Shown here piece after piece: positions 20,855 through 33,639 of a stretch of 62,184 nt of DNA; within the stretch, counting starts at the first letter, position 1; every line of letters begins with the position of its first letter. Origin of the DNA: Chara braunii (Eukaryota > Streptophyta > Charophyceae > Charales > Characeae); assembly GCA_003427395.1 (NCBI GenBank), contig BFEA01000135.1, positions 1,943,367 through 2,005,550 of the forward strand, written 5' to 3'. Position numbers and translations under genes: made by a program. The notes below the pieces were generated by a model that saw only the letters and a list, made by a program, of their open reading frames with translations, ran no database searches and had not been told where the DNA came from.

Positions 20855-22913
20855 CTACACTCCCTGCGCATCAACGACTTTCTCACATTGTGTCAGAGAT
20901 ATCGCTGGAAGCCCTTTTTGACCGGAAGCCCTTTTGGAGATATGTCACGGTCCTTTTTTGTTTTCTTTTATTTTTTTAACTGCAGCTTGATTCTCCTCTC
21001 AAATTCACCTTTCATGACGGAGGAGGTATGAGAGCCAATTTTAAATACACTCCTTTCCAGTGAAGTAGCCTCTCACATTTTCGGGGGAAAGAAAAAAACG
21101 GAATATGGGAGTATACACTGCTTTCCAGCCATGTGCGCAGAGAGAGAGAGAGAGAGGCTAATTCCATCGATAGGATGAGCGAAATCGGAGGGAATCTTCT
21201 GCTAGAACATGGACATATACACTGCCAGTTTCTTTTTTTTCCTTTTTTTTTTTTGTGTGCGTGTGTGAGGGGGACACAGAGACCGAGAGAAAACAGGTAC
21301 GTCCCCAACCTGGCGGCGGGCCTGATGCTACTTCCGATGATAGGATGAGCAAAACCGAATGGATCTTCTGCTAGAATATAGTAGTATACACTGCCACACT
21401 TGTAGATTCAGTCTGCAAACCTGCGGCCACAATGGATCCCGTTCATAGAAGCGCGCCAACATCAGCCTTCTGCCCGAGTATTCGACGCGATTGTTGCACA
21501 ATTGCGCCGCTCAAACTCCGTTCACACCGTCCCAAACAGTTGCAGCCAGTCTCGAAAAAACAAAATCGCCGAAAAACAATCTTTGAACTCTACCCACCAG
21601 ACTCAAAACGATAGTTGGGTGTGAAAACAGAACCTCGGAAAACTAATGCTAGAACACTTGCTGGCAAACTGAAGGTTTCTGGTGTGCCCGGCCCCCCATC
21701 TCCCAACCACTTTCTAAACAGTGCGAATTGGCTTCATGGGCCCGGCTCTACTCTTTAAAGAAGATGAGATGAATGTGGTCAGCGTGTGTCGCCCCACTGT
21801 GATAAAGGTAGACAAACAGTCCTTTTGCATCGACATAGCGCACCTATATAATTGGTAGAGGCGGGGGATACGTTTCCGTTTAGTTGAAATACAAGGTCAT
21901 CTCCTGGTAGGAGATGGAGCTCTCAAAAGGCAACAATGTTCACCGAGGTTTGAAGGGTTGCTAATACTAGTTGCGTCAACATATCCTTCCAGGCAAAAGC
22001 TATACCCATGCGTCAAATGATTCCAGCTCTAAATCCTGGCCGTGTCATATGAAATCCCTCATGTACCACTTATAACCGACCTTTTTTAAGTCTGATTTTT
22101 ATTCCCCACGTTAAGCGGATAACATTTCCTGAATCTAGTACTTGGCCCAGTTATTGCCCGTGGGCGGTTCACGCTAATGTGCCTGTAGTTGCAGGCTTCG
22201 GGGCACCGAACCACAATGGGTGGAAGGGCACAGTCAAAATGAGAACGAGACGGTGCCCAGGCGGCTCGGCAATGCTTGTCATGCAGGGGGTATCCCAGCT
22301 CGCCATCGAGAAGTCAGTGACAATTTGAGTGGATGCCTGCGGGGGAAAAAAGGTGAAAGAGTATTTTGTGCTCAGAAGAATGCACCGTAAACCTAGGCTG
22401 TTTTACGGGTGTCCGGGCAACCGACTTATGCCCAGGTACCGCCCGGGTGCCAGGACGGGCATGATCCTCGGGCAGGGTTCCGGGCAGCACCAGCGCAAAA
22501 AAAAGTAGAGAAAAAACTTCAAAACTTCAGCAAAAAAAGAGAATGTTGTGTAGAATTCCAATAAAAACGACTTTTGGCTGACATTCACATTAGAATTCCT
22601 CACGGAATCGGAGATGAAAAGGAAAATAACAGACTAACGCGAAGGCACCCCCCTTCAAAGCCCTTTAGCCCCTTCAAAACCAATTTGGACCCCCCTCCCC
22701 ATTCCCCCCCTCTTTGAAAGCCGACTCCTAGAAAAAGAAATGAGCCCGGATTTGGGGTCCTCCCGGAGAGCGCAGAACCCCCCCCCATTCCTCGAAAAAG
22801 AAATAATAAAAATAAAAAAATTGGGCATGATGTCTGGGTGCCCGGCCGGGCATGAAAATCTTTCTAGTCATGAACTCTGAAATGTTCATATCTGGCAGCG
22901 TGGGAATTTTATT
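20855..22913. other. Gene-free stretch
   Basis: It contains the right arm of the foldback (to 21014), a repeated GATAGGATGAGC...TCTTCTGCTAGAA motif near 21172 and 21341, and a G/C palindrome-rich part at about 22400-22480. The 60-residue frame at 21432 has no recognisable domain. No gene is seen. Confidence 0.4.
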
Positions 22914-23313
22914 TAAACGACCACTACCTTTTCCAGTGCTGGGAAAAGTGTTAATATACATCACACCGCGTTTTTCGGGGATTTAGCCAAAGGGTCGGCC
23001 AGAATGGAAATGTTTGGGGGCGTTGTGGGCCCAAACGAAAAGCGAAAAAAAAGAAAAACAAAAAGGTGCATACTCGAAGAGGATGGCGGGGGAAGTCGTG
23101 AAGGAGGTGTTCTTGCAGTGGTGCTTCCAGAATTGCATCTGCCCGGAATCGTTGCTTGTTTCATTTTCTTGTTTGTTGTTTGATTTTTGTGGTTTTCTTC
23201 ATTTCGTTTCTCTGCTTTGCCAATGAGGCAGGGCGCTGACACTTGCAACGTCCAGCGTTACATGTACTCAACATTTTGTATCCAGCTGTTTTTTGGGTCC
23301 AAAAACTGGTTGC

Positions 23314-23359
<46 letters not shown>

Positions 23360-23759
23360 NNNNNNNNNNNNNNNNNNNNNNNNNNNNNNNNNNNNNNNNN
23401 NNNNTGAAAAAAAAAAAAAAGAAAAAAAAAAAAGAAAAGAAAAGAAAAACGCCCAGCTTGTATGGCATAGTCTGACATGTTGCTTTTTTGTAACCAGCTG
23501 CTGCCTTTTTGTCCGAAGAGTAGTTGGATGTTTTTTTGGGGGGTTTGGAACGCCTTGTTTTGTTGAGGCCTGTAATGCCCTGCAGCTGCTTTCGCGTTCC
23601 CAGCTTGTAGTTGTTTTTTTCCTTTTATTTCGTTTTTTTTATTTTTCTGTTTTTATTTCTGTAGAGAACGAGAAATAAAACGTACACCAGGCTGGACAAA
23701 ACTTGGTACACAGCGAAATACAGGGTTAGTCAAAACGGGATCGGAGGTGGTGGTGGTTA
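22914..23759. mobile_element. Degraded TTAA-type element (family T, long form) with assembly gap
   Basis: The left end (about 22914, TTTAAACGACCACTACC) and right end (GGATCGGAGGTGGTGGTGGTTAA at about 23737-23759) resemble the termini of the intact element at 59384-60124. Subterminal text also matches (CAGTG near the left end; CAGGGTYRGTCAAAA before the right). A 45-base N gap (23360-23404), bounded by a T-run and an A-run, lies inside. Confidence 0.5.
23360..23404. other. Assembly gap (45 N)
   Basis: Bases 23360-23404 are N. The left border is a T-run of about 44 bases and the right border is A-rich, so a T/A inverted tract probably stopped sequencing or assembly. Open frames that cross the gap are meaningless. 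Confidence 0.95.
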
Positions 23760-23773
23760 AAAAAAGAAAAAAA

Positions 23774-23905
23774 TGCGCACCATGCCGATTCAAAGTTCTG
23801 CCATGCATGCCACTTTACAACCTTTGGGCCAAAAAAAAAGTGTTTAAACAGTGAAACGCTCACCGCGCCGATTCGGTGTTCTGCCATGTATGCCACTTAG
23901 CTCAC
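23774..23905. repeat. Short direct duplication, ~87-bp spacing
   Basis: CACCATGCCGATTCAAAGTT and CACCGCGCCGATTCGGTGTT are each followed by CTGCCATGYATGCCACTT. This is a local tandem duplication without coding content. Confidence 0.5.
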
Positions 23906-26900
23906 CCGTTTCAGCGATTTTTCGCACTCCAAATTATGTACAGAAATGAAATTTTGAGGTCCGGTAGATTTGGTCGCGATCTTTTGAAGAAAAATATCCA
24001 AAAAAAAAAAAAAAAAAGTTCAGGTCGTGAAATAGTCATTGCAGCAATTCGGTGCAAATCGAGGCTGCCAGAGTGGCCGGGGCCCATTTGCCCGGCCGGG
24101 CCAAAAAAAAATAAAAAATTGAAAAAATAAAATTTATTTGTTAATTTAAGTTTTTATTTTAAATTTGGTAAAGATTGAGGCAAAAGTTGTTCAGTTTATT
24201 TTTTTGCATCACATAGTTTTTTTTTTGAATCTTTTGGAATTTGTTTTTCTGGCTTGGATGTTCAGTAGTCCTTGCACTTTCGGGCTGCCCGGGAAAACAG
24301 GGTGACCCGGGCGGCCTGGCTGGTAGCCTAGGTGCAAATTCCATTTTTTCCACTTCACCAGTTCTCCATGCTTTCCGAGTGGTGGTTTGAAAGTAATCAC
24401 ACCAAGAGCTACGTCCACCTGGTTGAAATTTTATAAATATAAAGGTTGCATTTGGAAGAAAGATTGTTGTGAAGATACGCAAGTGGGGTGTTCAAGGCAA
24501 AGGGTTTGCAGCGAACGGTAAGGATGCAACAAATGATCAAGTAGTTAGTTCTGATGTGGACGAAGTGAATCAAAATTGCAAGCAACAAGAAGTTAAATAT
24601 AATTTTCTTTCAAAAAAAAACAGAAATCCTCAATCACATACAATATGACTTGGGAGATACGATCGTCTTATATTTGACAAAGGATGCAAAAGTCATTAGA
24701 GATAATGCCAATGGAGGCAGAGAAAGTAAGAAGAGTTTGATTATAATACACTGGGACGGGTGGGAACCTCTACTTGGTGATATTTTGATTTTTTATTTGT
24801 ATTATGTGCAATGGAATAACAAGAAAGTAAGCTATTGGAAGCTATCAAATCATCATCCAAAGATATGCAAATTAGAGTTTTGAGATAAATATATACGTGT
24901 TTTTATGGGAGGTATATTTATTTTTTATTTTTTATTTTTTAGAATCATTTTCTCATAAGATATACGTGTTTACGTGATTTGGCAAGTAAACATTTGTAAA
25001 TGTATGTGACAAATGGACAAATGCCAAGAGGAAACTACGATGTAAGCAGAAGTTACAAAACAACTTTCTAAATTGGATTTGTTTTTATTATTAAGGAAAC
25101 ATAATCCTCAATGATGAAGAATTAGAGTGAAAAGATGAGTTGGAATAACGAATGTTTTACTTTACATCTCACATAGTCATAGGACAGGTATTGTACTCAA
25201 GCTCATCGTCATGTTTCCATCCACAGATTATTCATGTTTGAGAGGGGATTTAAAAAAAACCTTCAATATATTATCGGTATGAAGATTTGTTAATTACCTT
25301 TTACTCTACTTAGTGTACCTTAGGATTGTTGATTTTTTAGGGATATACTGCTAACCTAAAAGTTTTAGTGGGAGCAAATATAGTTATAGAGCATAGAGGA
25401 ACTTGTATATGTACACTCGCGTTGCTAATGTTATAAAAATATATCATGGTTAAAATTGAAAAGGAAAGAAGTTTATGACATTATCGTTTGTGCGATCGTG
25501 TATTGCAGCAAAGTCTGATAGAATTGTCGTATCAGTATGTTGAGTTTGTATAGTCTGGGTTGAGGGGACCATTGCTGACTTTCAAATGTGGGTAAAAAAT
25601 AGCGACCGTATGGTTGCGCTTTTGAATATTTGTAGAGATGTGTGGTTGTAGATATCGATGTTGTCCAATACCTTGGATTCAAATCCTTGTTTATTGAAAT
25701 AAGCATCTGGGACAAAACAAAAATTTGTCCAATACCATCAGTACGTTGTACAATATCAATACCACCTATAAAGTGTATTTACGAAAATCAAATTTATATG
25801 AAATAAACGAAACCAAAATGAACAGGGAATTAAATGATTTCAACTTGCACCCTAACTGTCGATCCGTGGCGATATTTAAGATCACTCTTATACAAAGTAC
25901 AAACTAAACAACACATATAGGCATGCAAGTTCAAGAAATTTAACGTCTTTTGTTAGATGTTAACCGTTCTGCCAGCATAGAGTTTAAGGACTTTTGTAAA
26001 CAATTCGGTTGGGAATCCTTTAAGACGAAGTTTTCTCTTTTTGGTAAGCATATAGATGAGGATTTCTAATCGGATTGCCGTGTTTCGATCAATTCGGTGT
26101 AGGCAGTCGTCGATAATGGCACTCTTTTACTGTTTATTCCCCCATGACATATAGGATTTGTTCGTTTTGGAAAAACGAGTTTCTTCTCTGTTCATATTTT
26201 GTATTCATTTTTATATCACCGCCATCAAGGTACATTGTTAGAGCAAAAACCCAAACAAATGTATCTGCCCATAATTTTGAATTCAGACGCTCTTTGACAC
26301 ATGAAAATTTTTGACTTAATGTGGCTGACGTGTCGTCGAGAGTTTATTTAGACCTCACCTGTGTTCGAAAGAATAAAACTTTATGGACTTCAGTTTGGAA
26401 ATTTGTGGCATCCAAGAGGAGTGGCGGTGACTAACGGTGTGATCAATTGTATTCCGCTTATTAGTAAGTCCACAGGGTCGTGCAGCCGCCGGAACACCAA
26501 ATCTAATACGTATTGTACTTAAAATAGTCATGCCGCGCGATTCAAGGTCTAAATCGTCAAAGAATAATGACCGTGTTGGGTTCATGCCGCGACGGAGAGA
26601 ATTAGAGGTCGCCTAAAATTGCTTAAGTTTTGGGTACGGGTGTGGGGTTTGACTTCTTGCCAATGGTATGCCCGACGCTTCAACCTTGTGGATTGAGCCT
26701 GTATCCGAGTGATACGTCGACGACTGGTCGTGTGAAAAGGTGAGGCAGGTCGAGCTTGCCATGCCACAAATGGCCTGCTGGGCGCAACCCTTCAAATAGA
26801 AGGGTTTCCCTCTTTGCTCGACTGATAGGAGCTAGGCTTGTAGGTAAACGCATCGGATTATCATGCCCCTGATACAGGGAACGAAACTTGATTGCGCCCT

Positions 26901-28716
26901 ACTGGTGCCAACTCCTTTTGGAGTTTGTCGTTGTTGTGGGTCATCAGTTGTGCAATCAAGATCATACGGCTGAAATCAGCGATGTGGGGTTGAAATGGCC
27001 CCTGCAAAAGGAGGACACGTAGTTATAAAAAAAAAAAAAAAAAAAAAAAATCAAGTTAGTATTTCGGCCACGTGGTGAATGGGACGTTAACTTATGCCAA
27101 CGAGAGGGGAAAAAAATAAAAAAAAGTAGAAGTTACCGGCCAGTTGTCGAGCAGACAAGCAGAGGGGAAGGAAGCTTTGCAGGCGCCCGGACCAGTGGGT
27201 GATATTTTTTTTACCCCTTTTTATAATCTACTTAAAAAAAAAAAAAAAAATCCTACTTTTTATTTGTGCTTGCTCGTTTCGATGAACGAGGGAGAAGAGA
27301 AGTGTTCGTTTTTACGGACAACTTTTTGGTTTTGAAGGTAAGTTTTTTTTTGTTTTTGTTTTTTAAATTCCATTTGAGATTTTTCTTTCTTTTTAGATCC
27401 CTGCCCCCCTTTTGGTATGTGCCCACGAGAACTGATCCTGTTTACTTGGAATAGGTTGCGTCCGGACGCTTGTATTTGATGCCACTCCTGGGCCAAATAC
27501 AAACCCTATTGATCTTGACCCTAGTTCGATTCTGTAAAATGATTGAAGGGGGAGGGCGTCCGTGAACGACGAGCTGGCTCATACAGGGAAGAAGAGTGGG
27601 CTTTGGGGGGAAAAAAGGAGGGAGGGAAGGAAAAAAAAGGAAAAAAGAAACTAAACCAAAGGAAAAAAAGAAGAGAAGGAAGGGGAAAAAGCAAGTGGCA
27701 ATGGCCGTGAATGTGGCTGCAATTTTGCCCCACATATAAGTTGTCTAGTCTGAGTGTGACCACTGAGAATAGGCCTGAAACTTGAGTGGTGATAAAGCAG
27801 AAATGACTAAGTACAACCATTTTTGCGACGTACTTGCACTAGAAGAAGTATCAGGTACGTCAAACTTTGAAAAATTGTAACTCTTCAAAGGTATATTAAA
27901 AAAATAAAAGAAAAAATGTTAAAATAATTACATATTCCCCGCTATCACGTGAAACTCCAAGATAGTTGAGTTGAGTAAAGAAAAATAGAAGAGGTTATTG
28001 AAAGGAACTACCTCCTTAAGTGTGTGGTTGGTGTTACGCTGAGCTCTTTGTCTTACCTCAGATTAAGGGTTCCACTTGAGCTACAATTTTTGCATGTGGG
28101 CAAGACTATTGGCAATTAACCTGCTGCAGCTTAAAAGTCGGCATTCCACCCTGCTGCCTCACAAATGTGGTAATTTTGCTCGTGCTCTCACTCGTTTAAG
28201 TGTCGGTCAGATCTTGCACTGCATCGAGGGATCTATAGCAAGACTGGCTTGAAAGTCGGCACTCCTTAAGAGAGTGCTGCTTTAGAGGGGAAGGGATGCG
28301 AAGGTAACCATATCCAGGGGCTGGGAGCATTTTGCCCCACTTCTATGTTGGCGTTGTGGCCGTAAGATTGCACCAGTAAACTGTTGTAAAGCGACACTAT
28401 GTGGAGTAATTGTGTGACTAAGTGTGATATTTTAAGGGGTTATGCTATCGATATTTTTCAGCAGCAGCACAACATTGTAAAGAGAGATGCGGCTGAATTT
28501 ATGGAATATCAACATCTGCATTGACAATTTTTCTTTTGTGTAAGGAGGTGCCGCCAAAATTTTGCAATGCGAATTGGGCCGTTATTTTGGTGTGTGATCA
28601 TGCGGTGTTGCCATGGGGAAGTTGTGTACTGGTTTTGACGGCGCGACAAGCTTGGTACTGTTCTTTTATGGTGTGTGGAAGTTATGACGGATTCCAGTGT
28701 GGTCTAGAGGTTGGAC
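23906..28716. other. AT-rich gene-poor stretch
   Basis: Long A and T runs and short unrelated open frames fill this interval. I could not recognise a protein domain, RNA gene or repeat family. A GGCCCGG-type palindrome occurs at about 24089. Confidence 0.4.
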
Positions 28717-28768
28717 TGGAGCTGGTTCACGTTTGGGACCATGCAATTTGGACTGTGAACCAGCTCCA
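28717..28768. repeat. Perfect 14-bp hairpin
   Basis: TGGAGCTGGTTCAC (28717-28730) and its exact inverse (28755-28768) are separated by 24 bases. It has the dimensions of a small foldback or a structured RNA. No terminator-like T-run follows. Confidence 0.6.
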
Positions 28769-29594
28769 CTACTTTGAGTGGGTGCACACGACATTGGTTA
28801 TTGGAACTCGCAATACTTGTATTTTTTGCCTATTTAGGGGCGTTCCAACTCAAAACACGTGATCCAGAACCCCACCAGTTGGGCCCAACCCACTGAGCAA
28901 CGACCCTCCTCCAAGTGTCTGAATATTCAAATGGGCCGGGGGGGGGGTTGCTCTAGGAGACGACTCTGTTATTGACCCGGAGTAGATCGTTCTACAAGGG
29001 TGTAGTCTGCCAATTCGGCGGAGAAAACGTGATTTTTTAGATCCGAGTTTTGTGCTCGGGTGAGTAGGAGTAGTACTGCATACCACTTCTTAGAGGGTGA
29101 AACATACAACACGTCGGGTAATGCACCTGATCAAGAATCATCCACAAAGCAGTCTGTCATCAAATGTGTGTATCTAATCTTATCAAGTAAAGCTAAGGTA
29201 GTTTGACTACGTTATCGACAGCATCAAGGTTATTGTTCGAAACCAACTCCCTATTGGAGGTTCAGTATGACGCTCTACTTATTGAATCCGACTCAAGATG
29301 GTTAGTCTTGATTTTAATTTTACGTGATTGATTCTATCATCTGACACATGAATAGTTTGAGTTATCGTTTTAACTCATGTTGAATTCGGATATGGTTTTT
29401 TATAAGCTAAGGGTCGTTACATTTTGGCGCAACTATATCTGATCATGCTAATATTTTCTTTTGAGTTGCGCGTCTAAGTGACTAGGACTTGTGGGTTACA
29501 CGCTTGCTTGAGACTGTCATAGTCAATCTGCGTTCGTTTCGTACTTAGCAGATCAGCGCCTTAAGGGACAGACGACGTTCAAGTCCACTCGACG
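28769..29594. other. Gene-free stretch
   Basis: No gene is recognised. A weak tRNA-like phrase ends in TGTTCGAAACC near 29238, but no cloverleaf can be drawn. Confidence 0.35.
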
Positions 29595-29983
29595 TTTAAC
29601 CGAGCATTTCCTATTCTGCAACGAATCGAGTAAACGTCCTCGACTGATCTACCTCTGCGATTGCATATAAAAATTTTTGCACGTGGATTAGTAGCTCGAT
29701 AGGGATACGCCCCTAAGGGTAGTGGCATCCCGTTAGGGAAGGTAAGTTGTACCTTGTGGGAACCTATCCTGTCGTAGGAGATCGTGGGAAGTTCAACTTG
29801 GATTGGCGCACCAGGGTAGAGCGGCAAGGTGACTACGCGATCACGTTCGTTTCGGTGGTCCGCCGGATTATTTATGCGTTGTCCCCAAGTTGTCTCTTAT
29901 TTTGTTTTCTTTGACCCCTCCATGACATGGTTGCGAGGACTCACGCCTTTTGTGAAGAAAAGGCAAGCCGATGCGCTCGACAA
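29595..29983 (+). repeat. Family C repeat, copy 1 (right part only)
   Basis: It aligns with 52104-52449 over CTCGRCTGRTCYACCTCTGC, TAGCTCGRYAGGGATACGCC, GTAAGTTGTRCCT and CCTATCCTGTCGTAGG. It ends GCCGATGCGCTCGACA. The minus-strand peptide YDRIG...GAYPYRAT recurs in other copies, but each copy has stops. It lies at the 3' side of the retroelement remnant. Confidence 0.65.
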
Positions 29984-29989
29984 CGACAT

Positions 29990-30900
29990 CATCTAACTGT
30001 TTCTCACGTCAAACCTAAAAATTCACACTCTGTTTATGCAAATTCTCGGGGTAACAAGACTCAAAGCGTTTGTAGATACGATTACAGACTTCTACAGACA
30101 AAAAGTCTTTTGTCAAAAACAGGTCGTCGACGAGCTTGATTTCAAAGACTTGCTTGCAGTATCGACCGATACCATTCAAGAATTTGCATGCGACATAGGA
30201 AACATTATACAAACGAGTACTCTTCCTTACCGGGATACACACAACGTATTGTAGCAATACCTGTGTCTCGTCGGTATGTGTGTGGCGCAATCCCAACCTT
30301 ATGAAAGTCAAACGTCTTCTAAATATATGAAGCGTTTGTGGTCCGCGCCCTTTATCAAACCAAATGAAAAACTTTTCCTTCTCGGATTCGCTCTGGCAAA
30401 AGTTTTACCCTTAGCCTGATAGTGTCGAACAATCCACACAACTGCCTTCAAAATCTCATGGTGGGGGAGTTGACTAAACATTCTTTTAAGATCGTGTGCT
30501 CTCGTTTCCACATCGCTAACAAAGGTCCGACAATCAATCTTTTTGTAACACGATACAGACGTTCGACCAAATGCGAGACTGCTTGTAGGTTAGAGTGATT
30601 ATGCACCGCTAACTTGAAAACCATATGATTTTGAGCCTTAGAAACAATCTTACTTGTTCTAACCATTTGTTTATTAAATGTTGGACAAAACGGTCGAGAT
30701 ATGGCGGTGTCATCGCCCAACTGAATCTTTGAATCCCAGTGGACGAACTTCTTTAGACCATTATCGAAAACGTCTTTATATTTTTTTTTCAAAATTTTAA
30801 AATGCAGAGATTGAACTACATGATATTTAAGGTTAGTCACCAAGGTCTTCATCCTAGATGCGTAGTATACTGCGGGCACATCAAGAGTGTATCACTCAGA
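29990..30900 (-). pseudogene. Reverse-transcriptase-like region of a decayed Penelope-like element
   Basis: Minus-strand fragments at 30448-30879 and 30308-30511 read like an RT domain. HDLKRMFSQLPHHEILKAV (within 30308-30511) fits the palm-entry motif (D-x-K/V-x-x-F-T-x-[IVL]-P-x-x-E). The upstream segment with SRPFCPTFNKQMVRTSKIVS fits a RPI...SK-like stretch. Below 30310 the frame shifts, and I cannot place the catalytic DD motif. Several stops and frameshifts make this a pseudogene. It follows a GIY-YIG-like region on the same strand. Confidence 0.5.
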
Positions 30901-31214
30901 TTCCTGTCCAAAGGGTTACCACAATACCTGCCAACTCCTTCTTCACCTTCACAACATTAACCAATGACAATCTACAACTATGACGTGACTATGAGTCGGT
31001 CATACACCTCTACAAAGCATCATTGGAAATTGACGGACATGAGCCCTTCAGGTTACACCAACTAGTGAATCCTTCGTACAACTCTCGTTTGAGTACACAT
31101 GATTACGTACCTCATCGCGAGGGATATCATTCGCGTTTGTTAATAGAATGTGATGTGGTTCACCTTGATTGAGACGGAAGCAAACATGCTCACCCGTTTT
31201 GGGGTAAGGCATCC

Positions 31215-31448
31215 CTACACAAATGCATGTGAGAAATCTGTGGCTGCAAACGCTTGCTGATTATCAAGAATATCTATGATTGATTGGTTTTTAACCCAAT
31301 AAGTCTGGATCTTTTTTCTTGGTCTCCGAGTTTTATGGAAAAAACTAGGCAAATTGCACTCCATGACTCCATTGTTCACAACATTTTGTAGTTTTGGCAA
31401 TCGTACCCTACCTTCAAACTTGACGTGCACGGTAAGATCCACTAACAT
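31215..31448 (-). pseudogene. Linker fragment of the retroelement remnant
   Basis: A 77-residue minus-strand frame lies between the GIY-YIG-like and RT-like parts. Its continuation reads GMPYPKTGEHVCFRLNQG in another frame, so a frameshift sits near 31215. I recognise no domain in it. Confidence 0.3.
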
Positions 31449-31814
31449 ACTTAAACCGAATTTATTTTGTATAACTCAAGAAAGTAAGCGTCTCAGGTAT
31501 TTACGTGTAGACTTATTTATGTTAAACGGATAGTCGACTTCAAACTCTAAGCATAGATGCTCACAAGGATCTGCTTAAAAAATCCTCCTTTCGTTTCCAC
31601 TTGCCTAGGTAGTCGATAGTCACTGTACCTTCTACTTCGAAGAGCTTCTTACATGCCTTCGGAGGCGAAAAAATATCATAAATCTTGACTAATGACTCGC
31701 CAAAGCTCTTTCTGACCTTCTTCGGTCCTTCATGTCAAATGTTACCACCACTCTTGATAATCGATTGTTGCAACACACCAAACAACTCCCTCTTGCATAA
31801 TATGTTTTATAGGC

Positions 31815-32200
31815 TTATGATCTATGTCTCGTCGCCTGCTGATCGAAACCTAATCGGGTGAGTCGAGTGAGTTGCCCTTGAGGTTCCTCTCCCATGATTG
31901 TTTTTCTTTCCTTTCTTCCCTTGCATTTCCCCTTCCTTTTGCATGCATCCTTCTTTACTACGCTCGTATTGAGGAAGGGAGACCATTGCTTGATGAACAC
32001 CTTTTCCAATTTCTCCAAGTTGGAAGTATGCATGCAATCAACAGGCAACAATACATAAATATCTAAGCCGAAGTTGTTCAGCCAGTGGTAAAAATGTGTA
32101 TGGTCCTATTTTGGCATGCATATAGGTGTTCACGCCAGTGGATGTTGATATTTGTGTAGTTTTGCCAGCATACATTAACTTGCAGAAAGGAGACATTGCT
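31815..32200 (-). pseudogene. GIY-YIG endonuclease-like region, N-terminal to the RT
   Basis: With a frameshift near 32140, the minus strand reads YAGKTTQI, then HWREHLYACQNR, then FGLDIYVLLPVDCMH and LEKLEKVFIKQWSPFLNT. These fit the ordered GIY-YIG features: a YVGKT-type start, R-x3-H, a hydrophobic strand and a terminal E...P-x-LN. A lysine-rich tail follows. The domain lies upstream of the RT on the coding strand, the order described for Chlamys/Naiad-type Penelope-like elements. It is broken by frameshifts. Confidence 0.55.
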
Positions 32201-33188
32201 ACAGACACACTTCCGTTCTTCTACATGAAGTTACAACGAAACCTATGAAAAAACTTAAAGCAACACTCGACAATCTTATATGCCCATCTAATCTTTTTTT
32301 GTAATAGACGATAACATAATACATATTTTCACAAATTCTTCAACAGGAACATCAACCTTCACCAATCGACAACGATAACTAGTAAATAAACGTACTAGGC
32401 GCCAAATTTTGTCGGTTGCAAAAGGTCTTCAAGCATCCTCGTCATGTTCTTCTTTAATGGTAGTAAAATTTTTCCCAGTCTGTTTCAAGGACTCCGTCAA
32501 ATCAACCGGTTTGATTTCTCCAAACGCCTTGTTCGTTCGATAACTTGTTATGTCAAAGATAGCGTTGACTTTGCTTTTATAGGCAATTCCTTCGCTTTTG
32601 TAAATTGCCTGTAGTTCTTTGGCATCTAATCCATGTAGTTCTTCTATAGCTTGGTTCCTGAAACGTAGCTTAGCAATTGTGTCCGACTATACAGGGCTTT
32701 CAACTTCCCCACGTATGAAGACAACTTAGTCTTGATCGTCACCTTTGATCTCATTGCGTGATTGTGCTGCCAATTGTTTTTTCCTTCGACATTTCGGAGT
32801 GCGTTTTTTTGGACTTATCATCGGAACGTTATCTTCAAATTCAGGTTTTCGGTCATGCTTTTTTTTTTTTTTTTAGTGCCCCTGTTTTTGCGCATATCTC
32901 CTTTGTTGCACTTTCAATACTCTCATACTCCGAGTATGATCCATGCTCTTATGTCTAAACCATCTGCTTCCTCCTCTTGATTTTCTTAACAAACTTCATC
33001 GTTGGTCCGATATTTGTTTCAATATTGTCGGAGAACGCACTTGTTTTTATCGTCAACGAAATTTACATTTTTTAATCCAGTTCTATAAATCGTTATTCCT
33101 CCTTCGACGACTTCTCCATCTTTTTGTTCACCTTCGTTTTCTATTTTGCGCACTTTGCAGCCTCTCGCTTATTTGCTCCTTCGATCTC

Positions 33189-33616
33189 CTACTTTAGGTG
33201 TTCCTCCTCGACTTTCTTTGCTATCTCTTCTTCAACAAACGTAGTAATCGACACCACACTTTTACTAATTCTTAAATACGACTTTCCACCACATGATCGA
33301 GAGACGGTAGGGCCACTACTGTGTATGGACATAACCAAGGGATGAGGAGCATCCCTTCTTGAATATGCCGACGTCGAAGGTCTGCTGTCAGCCGAACGCC
33401 CTCTGTTCCTACACTGATTAGCATGGTGGTCACGCTCGTTGTCAGCAAAACACATAGGCGGCGAGTGACTGTAATTGCGATTCGACCCTCGGTCATGGCC
33501 TCGTCCATAGTCATCCGGTCTCTTCGATCATATTCTCGTATGTCGCTCTCGCTGTGGTTGTTGTCCCACATGCCGTACTCCTCCCTATCATTCTCCCTTT
33601 TGATGCTCATCGTCAT
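33189..33616 (-). pseudogene. Degenerate CCHC zinc-knuckle and coiled-coil leader of the same element
   Basis: The minus strand encodes CFADNERDHHANQC (33411-33452), a CX2CX4HX4C knuckle whose second cysteine is replaced by aspartate. Before it lies an R/D/S-rich stretch. After it comes a Ser-rich linker and then VEEEIAKKVEEEHLK, a possible coiled coil. The order knuckle, coiled coil, GIY-YIG, RT on one strand suggests a single retroelement reading frame, now broken. Confidence 0.45.
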
Positions 33617-33639
33617 CGCAAGTCAAGTAAATGGTAATA

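Larger units (their letters stand above)
19905..21014. repeat. 1.1-kb inverted-repeat (foldback) structure
   Basis: The outer arms 19905-19939 and 20980-21014 match inversely at 34 of 35 bases by eye. Inner arms (20257-20290 and about 20867-20898) also match inversely. Between them lie a perfect 10-bp hairpin (20119-20144), a U2-like retropseudogene and a TTAA-flanked MITE. Confidence 0.7.

Noticed and set aside
23161-23678. Lys/Phe-rich proteins spanning the gap
   Set aside because: They are translated from homopolymers and N bases.
26830-26900. tRNA gene on the plus strand
   Set aside because: An anticodon-arm-like CCCCTGATACAGGG is present, but the T arm and acceptor stem do not pair.
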